A stretch of 64,000 nt of DNA from Athripsodes cinereus (Eukaryota; Arthropoda; Insecta; Trichoptera; Leptoceridae), in assembly GCA_947579605.1 (NCBI GenBank), contig OX388313.1:26415214-26479213 (forward strand), read 5' to 3'. The notes beneath the pieces are model-generated. The model was not told where the DNA came from. It saw only the letters and a program-made list of their open reading frames with translations, and did no database searches. Below, piece after piece: positions 58,827 to 64,000 of the stretch (its first letter is position 1; every line of letters starts with the position of its first letter). The position numbers and the translations under genes were made by a program.

Positions 58827-59364
58827 TGTGGTGTTCTCATTTTGGCGAATATCGCCAGGCACCAAAATATCGCCAGCCATTTGAACCGTGTGAACAAAAT
58901 GACAGCTAGTCTGAAACGATAAAAACCAGTAGAAACGATATCGTCTCGAGTTGACCACCTTCCAACATTTTCGGACGATTGAACGATTCGCGCATGCGCA
59001 GATGTGCGCGGCGTTCATATCTATGGTAAAAACTTCATAACCTATAAATTTTATAAATGTTTTCCGCTTCGTGACAGCTGTTATCTTTGTTGTTGGTTTG
59101 TGGCGTTTGTTTCCTTAATTAAAAGGCGCCTTATAACCTCTACTATAACATTTTCGACTAAAAATAAACACTTCGCGATCTCCATCTCGACGCCATTTTG
59201 AAAACAGTGTCAAAATCAAAACGCATCTGACAGATCGTTTCTATATCGGTGGACTTGTGTGAACAGGTGTGACGATCAATGGGCGTACGGCGAATTTTGT
59301 TTTTTCGCCTGGCGTTAAATTTTGAAATTCGGCTGGCGATATTCGCCAAAATGAGAACACCACA
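58827..59364. mobile_element. Harbinger-type miniature element (MITE), 538 bp
   Basis: Terminal inverted repeats of about 32 bp begin TGTGGTGTTCTCATTTTGGC and continue GAATATCGCCAG; I see no mismatch between the two ends. The flanks are TTA (58824-58826) and TTA (59365-59367), a 3-bp duplication of TWA type typical of PIF/Harbinger transposition. The interior is GC-richer than the surroundings and has no transposase. The high end identity suggests a young insertion. Confidence 0.85.
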
Positions 59365-59382
59365 TTACTCTACCTACATGGA

Positions 59383-59470
59383 GACCAGTAGGTACGAAGC
59401 AGAGGTAAGCCTTTGAGTCACGTGGTTTCGGGTTCATTTCCCGGCCAGGGCTAAAATTAAACTGTTCTGT
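59383..59470 (+). repeat. Possible tRNA-derived SINE head
   Basis: GGTTCATTTCCCGGCCAGGG resembles a Pol III B box with a T-arm (GGTTCGANTCC consensus) and is preceded by a plausible A-box-like TAGGTACGAAG. No full cloverleaf can be drawn, so this is at best a tRNA-derived SINE fragment. Confidence 0.35.
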
Positions 59471-59929
59471 GTCTGAGTGCTACATGTAGGCATATGTTTG
59501 GTGCGTTGTTAATTTGTGTATCGTCGCGTTAATACCCATGATACAAGATTCGTATCTTGGTTTTGTTTAGATTTAGCTCAACTTATGTGAATTTTCCATA
59601 TTTATTACGTATATACGTACATACCATAGGTATATGTCAGCTAATTCATACATATTATCTATTCCGAATCTGGATATTTCTAGAAGAATGTTAAACATAA
59701 AATGAAATAAATTTACGTTTTTTATATCACTACCCAAATACTCTCATACTAAGCAGCAGGTTAAAATGTGAAAACGGAGAAAATAAACTGGGGGTGTTTG
59801 AAGGATCTTTTGCTGGTACATCAGAACCTCCTCTATCAAGCTACTGTAATACAGTTCTTAATAACTATCCCGTTCCCGAAGACGCTAGTCTATGTACAAT
59901 ATTGTACATGCATCATCTTCCCCATTGTC
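59471..59929. other. Non-coding DNA
   Basis: A perfect 18-bp palindrome (ATGTACAATATTGTACAT) sits at 59892-59909. No gene is visible. Confidence 0.5.
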
Positions 59930-60057
59930 CTAGTTGGGTCGGGGGTCCATTGCGCCTAGGTACCTCCTCCAGAGATCCCTGTCCAGCGCTGCTTCCAGGA
60001 CCTCTGGCCACTCCAAACCAAGTCTTTTAACATACAAGTTCGACACCCGCCCTCGCC
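59930..60057 (-). pseudogene. LINE C-terminus, RTE-like
   Basis: The minus strand encodes RLGLEWPEVLEAALDRDLWR, then RYLGAMDPRPN and a TAG stop (complement of 59930-59932). The A-x-D-R-x-x-W-R and M-D-P-x-P end resembles the end of RTE-like ORF2. It is open over the surviving ~40 codons and truncated upstream. Confidence 0.65.
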
Positions 60058-60504
60058 CATGTAATATTACTTATATAATATGTAGAATTCGACTCTCTCT
60101 GTTAATAGAGATCTGATATGGTAATAAAAACAACAAGAAAAGGAAGATAAATAAATAATTTTAAATTATACGTATATCACATATTATGTACATATTTGAA
60201 TTATCTATTATTTTAATATTCTGGAATAGATAGATAAAGTGAATATATATAATATTATTACTTTGAACAGAGCAACGTAGTGTCGAGTTGAACGAACTGC
60301 AGATATCAACAAACCAAAATGTTTTGACCTTGGACTTGCGAATATTATCCATTCATAATAAACAACTACGTAGCATTTAAAATATAACAATATTTGTAAT
60401 TAATAAATAATTGTGTTCGTTCATATGTTTGTGTGTACCTACCTACCTTATAGACTCCGTGATTAGACAAAACAAGAAAATAAAGAAAAATAATCTCTTT
60501 ATGA
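60058..60504. other. AT-rich non-coding DNA
   Basis: I see no supported feature. Confidence 0.45.
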
Positions 60505-61110
60505 GATCTTATCTCGAAAGAAGAAAAGTCGCCGGTGCTAGGGTGAATGGTGCACTTCGACCCATTGTTAGCAATAGCAGTGTGTCGAACATGGCAAAAA
60601 TGCTAGTGCACAATACCATTCTGGTACCGACACTTATGTATGCAAGCGAAACTTGGACGTGGTTGAAAAAAGATGAGAGTGGAATAAATGCTGTGGAGAT
60701 GCGTTCACTGAGAAGAATGGTTGGTAAAACGTTGCGAGAGTGAAGAATGAGGATATCAGGAGAATGAGCGGATGTGAGAGGAGTGTTGTGGACAGAATGC
60801 GTGTAAACAAGTTGAGATGGTTTGGATATGTTGAGCGAATGCAAGATGAAAGGATGACTAAGAGGATGTATTTATCTGAAAGAAGGGGTGTGAGGAAGCG
60901 CGGACGTCCAAGAACCACGTGGCCTGATCACGTGGACCAAATTCTTAAGGACGGACGCGTGTTGAGTAAGAGAAATCGGCTTGCATGTATGAGAAACTGG
61001 ATGAATGTAGAGGAAGCGAACGAAGTGTGTAAGGATAGATCTATATGGCGTTCCGTTCTCTCTGCCTACCCCTCCTGGGACTTGGCGTGAGGGTATAGTA
61101 TAGTATAGTA
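60505..61110 (+). pseudogene. LINE-T ORF2 C-terminal third and 3' end
   Basis: This is the best copy of the TATAG-tailed LINE. The frame enters at YLERRKVAGARVNGALRPIV and passes LVPTLMYASETWTW (the LYGSETW motif) to EMRSLRRMVGKTL. It then breaks by a one- or two-base change near 60740 and continues MSGCERSVVDRMRVNKLRWF, GYVERMQDERMTKRMYL, GVRKRGRPRTTWPDHVDQIL and DRSIWRSVLSAYPSWDLA. The stop is followed at once by GGGTATAGTATAGTATAG. The W-F-G-Y-V-E-R-M and G-R-P-R-T-T-W motifs are those of RTE-like and related LINEs. The RT core is missing. Confidence 0.8.
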
Positions 61111-61589
61111 TTCTATTAAATGTACCTAGATAAAACAAAAGCTTTCTAGAGTTGCAAACAAAAGTTTGACAAAGACATAACATCATGTCGAAACCTGGTC
61201 ACTAAAATAAAAGAAGGTACATTGGAAAACGCTACAAAGTTTTTATTTTATTTACATTTAATATGGAGTTTTACAAAATAAACAGTAAAAGAATACAAAT
61301 TATTTTATAATGACAGAGATATTGTGGTTTATAGTTTAAACAACACCATTATTTGTATAAGACATGAACAGATTGTTCTGCAAAATATAACATATTATAT
61401 ACAACATACATACGAGTATATGCTTCAATTTATCGAATATGCGTTTGTGGATTAAAAAAAGTATATGAATATCTTGATGTACATAATTGTAATGTCCAGA
61501 ATTTTTGTTTGCACAAAAACATTACATTTGATAATGATAAAAACTATACTTATTCATTCGTTCATTCAAAACATCACGTTATTTTCTAC
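61111..61589. other. AT-rich non-coding DNA
   Basis: I see no supported feature. Confidence 0.45.
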
Positions 61590-61668
61590 ATGAGGGGTAG
61601 CCAGCGGACTAACAGTGTGTAAAAAAATATGCAAGGTATCCTATCCGTGCCAATAAAGTTAAGAGCGA
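61590..61668 (-). repeat. S1 SINE-like copy, fragment
   Basis: ATGAGGGGTAGCCAGCGGAC, then ATGCAAGGTATCCTATCCGT and GCCAATAAAGTTAAG keep two S1 blocks in reverse orientation. Confidence 0.55.
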
Positions 61669-62752
61669 ATTTTGTTTTTTTTTTTACATTGTATTTACAC
61701 GTGTAAATTTTGCACATGAAACTCTCATAAAATAAATTTAATCATCAATATTTTACATCAGATCAACGTGTAGGTATAGAGCTGTCAAAACTATTCGAAT
61801 CACAGTGTTACCAATTTTATTTCTGTCATTTCTTAACCTATGTGTTAATTTGTCTATTTGGTGTTTATTTCCTGAGGGAAGTCGGGTAAAGCTACAGTAA
61901 TAATAAAAAATAGGTAGATATAATATAATGTATGTATGTATGTACATCAGGTGTGTGTACCTACTGCTATATACACCTACGCTACGTAACAACTGACTGG
62001 CGATTATGATATCTTGACCAATATATCTCGCCGTGTGATTTACGGCGCTGAAGATAGTTTCGTTCGTATTTACGTTGAGCCTATTGTATTTAGAGTCGCG
62101 TGATATCAAATTTGAAAATATGTTTCTTTTTAATACTATTTATTTGTTCGTTATAACAACTGTTTATTAATTACGATTTTTTTTACAATGAATTCACGAA
62201 ATCAAAATACAGAGTGCGAGTTTATCGCAATGGCGAGATCTCTTACAACTATCCCAAAATTTTCTGAAATCGATTAAATTATGTATGTATATAAGCGAAC
62301 AATTGTCGAATTCAATATTATAAATTATAAAATTAAATTCAAGTTTTTCTTATAACATTTATCTGTATTAACATTATCTTCAAATTAATTGTAGTTTTAA
62401 TATTTATCGATAGTCGAATCGATTCTGCGAGACTATATTATTATTGTCACTGGGTACATGAATGCCTATTACCCGATGACCAGGTAGGTATTGTCGGCAG
62501 GTATATACCCGAGTAGGTACAGACGTTTGTCGGAGGCTGTAGAGCACCAGGCGAAGATACTCAGAAACTTTGGGCTCAATAACCTTCTGGCACAATGACC
62601 CAAAATATTGTTATTATTGTTTATCCATTTTGCAAATCCACTTTCTCACATTCATTGAAAAGTGGTGCCATGTTTGTTCTATGCATTCCTATTTACCTAT
62701 GCAATAATATTATTATTTTGCCCTTATTTAGATGCCAGTCAAGAGAAAAATA
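61669..62752. other. AT-rich non-coding DNA
   Basis: An ATGTATGTATGTATGT run lies near 61928. A minus-strand 118-aa frame (61753-62109) crosses that microsatellite and has no family features. Confidence 0.45.
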
Positions 62753-62830
62753 AATGGCACTCTTCATCGGCGCCGTTGAGACGATCTAAAGACTCAAAAA
62801 CGTCAGAACTAAATCATCCGAAATCGTCAT
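62753..62830 (+). repeat. LINE 3' UTR fragment, ATC-tail family
   Basis: CGGCGCCGTTGAGACGATCT, then AAAGACTCAAAAACGTC, AAATCATCCGAAATCGTCAT. It is the same block order as at 35435-35520, with more decay. Confidence 0.55.
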
Positions 62831-63927
62831 AACAATATTATCTCATTGTTAGATTGAAGGTATTAATATCGTACGGATCTTAAACGTTTCGTTTTATGCT
62901 TTGGTTTTATGTGAGTACAGATACCTACCAATAACCTGTAGAAAAATAGTTGGAGATCCCAAGATTCCACGGACCACAGACCACGCCATTAATCAAATAT
63001 AAAACGTACACTCTTTTATTTGCAAGTTTCGTCCTGTCAACGTCCTTTCAATAACAATATAATATCACAAAAGATAGTCACAGTAATATCAAGAAGTCCA
63101 CATTTGGACAATACAAAATAACTATAGGAATAATAATACATAGGGTCGTTCAACAATCCTAACTGTACTCATACTGTAGTACAGTACTAACAAGAACCTA
63201 AGAAATAAACCTTTCGTGAAATATATATACAAGTGTAAAAATTACACAAGCAAAAAAAAAATGCGGATTGGGGTTCAATCATCCCTTCGACAACAATAGT
63301 CCGAGATATTTTCGGTAAATAAGAGGCGTAGATAAGAAGTTAGGTACATAATTACGAGTATTATAAAATATAGTTAGTTCACGGTTCTGGGTAAAGGAAT
63401 TTTTGAACTTTTGTAACGAAAAGTTTACAGATATTAGAATAGTTATATTGTACTTAGGTGAGTTTGTATTGAAGTTTTTTTGTAAATAATAATACCTATG
63501 TATCCCCAAAAGGATGCGAAGGATTTTATTTGAATGTGTGTGTGTGTGCGTGTGTTATATAATAATAATAATTTTTGAAAAGACGCTTTAGCCAGATGAC
63601 TGTTGTGTAATCACATGGGACAGTGGTATGAAACTGCGTTAAAATTTTAATTTCTTAAGTTTGTTGAAACTGAGCTAAAATGTTTTTATATTTATTATAA
63701 TACAAATAATTTTAGGATTCGTGATCTGGAATTATTATAAATTATAAATGATTTGGGAACAATCAATTGAATTCTTAAATAACCAATAGAATCAATACCT
63801 AGGTACTAAAATTATTTTAAGGCATATATTAAAAAACTATGGGCACAAATCGAAAAATAATTGTAAAATGAGATCAAACGAAATTATTTCTCTTCTTAGA
63901 AATAGACAACTACACTATAATGTAAAA
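62831..63927. other. AT-rich non-coding DNA
   Basis: A (TG)n run lies at about 63536-63554. No gene is visible. Confidence 0.45.
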
Positions 63928-64000
63928 ACCCTTACGCCATATCGTGAGAGAACCTAGCGCCATACAGATGTATCCTTACGTCAATCCTTTTTCAACCACA
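63928..64000 (-). repeat. LINE-T 3' end, decayed, at window edge
   Basis: In reverse orientation: the CCCTTACGCCATATCGTGAG terminal block, a GAGAACCTAGCGCCATACAG block (decayed IWRSV region) and ATGTATCCTTACG. The element may continue beyond the window. Confidence 0.45.

Noticed and set aside
59383..59470. A real tRNA gene
   Set aside because: Only a B-box/T-arm-like part fits; acceptor and anticodon stems cannot be drawn. Kept only as a weak SINE head.
61753..62109. Minus-strand 118-aa open frame, the longest not explained by a transposon
   Set aside because: It crosses an ATGT microsatellite, has no recognisable domain and sits in AT-rich DNA where such frames occur by chance.
62404..62595. 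Minus-strand 63-aa frame in a slightly GC-richer patch
   Set aside because: Too short, no motif, no supporting signals.
1..64000. CRISPR arrays, operons, bacterial or phage features
   Set aside because: Sequence composition, LINE/SINE content and absence of dense coding show eukaryotic nuclear DNA; no spaced identical short repeats of CRISPR type were seen.

Overview
This is AT-rich animal nuclear DNA with no recognisable host gene: I find no exon series, rRNA, true tRNA, operon or CRISPR array. Almost everything that can be interpreted is transposon-derived. The repertoire (CR1-like, RTE-like and other LINEs, a dense SINE-like family, hAT-like and Harbinger-like miniature elements) and the frequent TAGGTAC-type words in the spacers suggest an insect, most probably a moth or butterfly. 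That assignment is inference. The window is intergenic DNA or part of a long intron.

The only long intact coding unit is a two-ORF LINE at about 10.4-15.57 kb (plus strand). ORF1 (10468-11133) encodes a coiled-coil, RNA-binding-type protein. ORF2 (12062-15079, 1005 aa) encodes an apurinic-type endonuclease plus reverse transcriptase with all expected motifs. The element ends in a structured 3' UTR and an (ATT)n tail. A 3'-end-only relative lies at 19.0 kb. Two copies of a sister family lie at 19.3-19.5 kb (minus) and 50.8-51.4 kb (plus). Two stem-loops near the 3' end are kept between the two families although the paired bases differ.

The rest is a graveyard of 5'-truncated LINE 3' ends. RTE-like C-termini with GAA-type tails lie at 4.2, 5.0, 7.6, 17.7, 29.5, 33.0, 33.4-34.3, 55.0, 57.1-57.6 and 60.0 kb. 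A LINE family with a TATAG tail (called LINE-T here) is best preserved at 60.5-61.1 kb and has fragments at 6.7, 7.2, 40.7, 43.3 and 63.9 kb. Another family with ATC-type tails lies at 3.3, 22.4, 35.4, 49.5 and 62.8 kb. Further ORF2 C-termini lie at 25.2, 26.1, 27.5 and 27.9 kb.

A SINE-like family of about 265 bp (called S1 here) occurs about 18 times on both strands. Several copies share one 5' boundary. Its 3' end and TATAG/TAGTAG tail resemble those of LINE-T, which suggests that LINE-T machinery moved it. This, together with the covarying 3' RNA structure of the CR1-like elements, is the best candidate for an undescribed system here.

DNA transposons and structural repeats include a hAT-type miniature element with a perfect 8-bp target duplication (55424-55969), a Harbinger-type element with TTA duplications (58827-59364), a nested pair at 38.1-39.3 kb, a 66-bp-arm snap-back repeat (8115-8279), an RTE fragment flanked by inverted copies of its own 3' UTR (33238-34393), a near-identical 908-bp tandem duplication (24991-26806) and a 132-bp spaced duplication (23959-24248).
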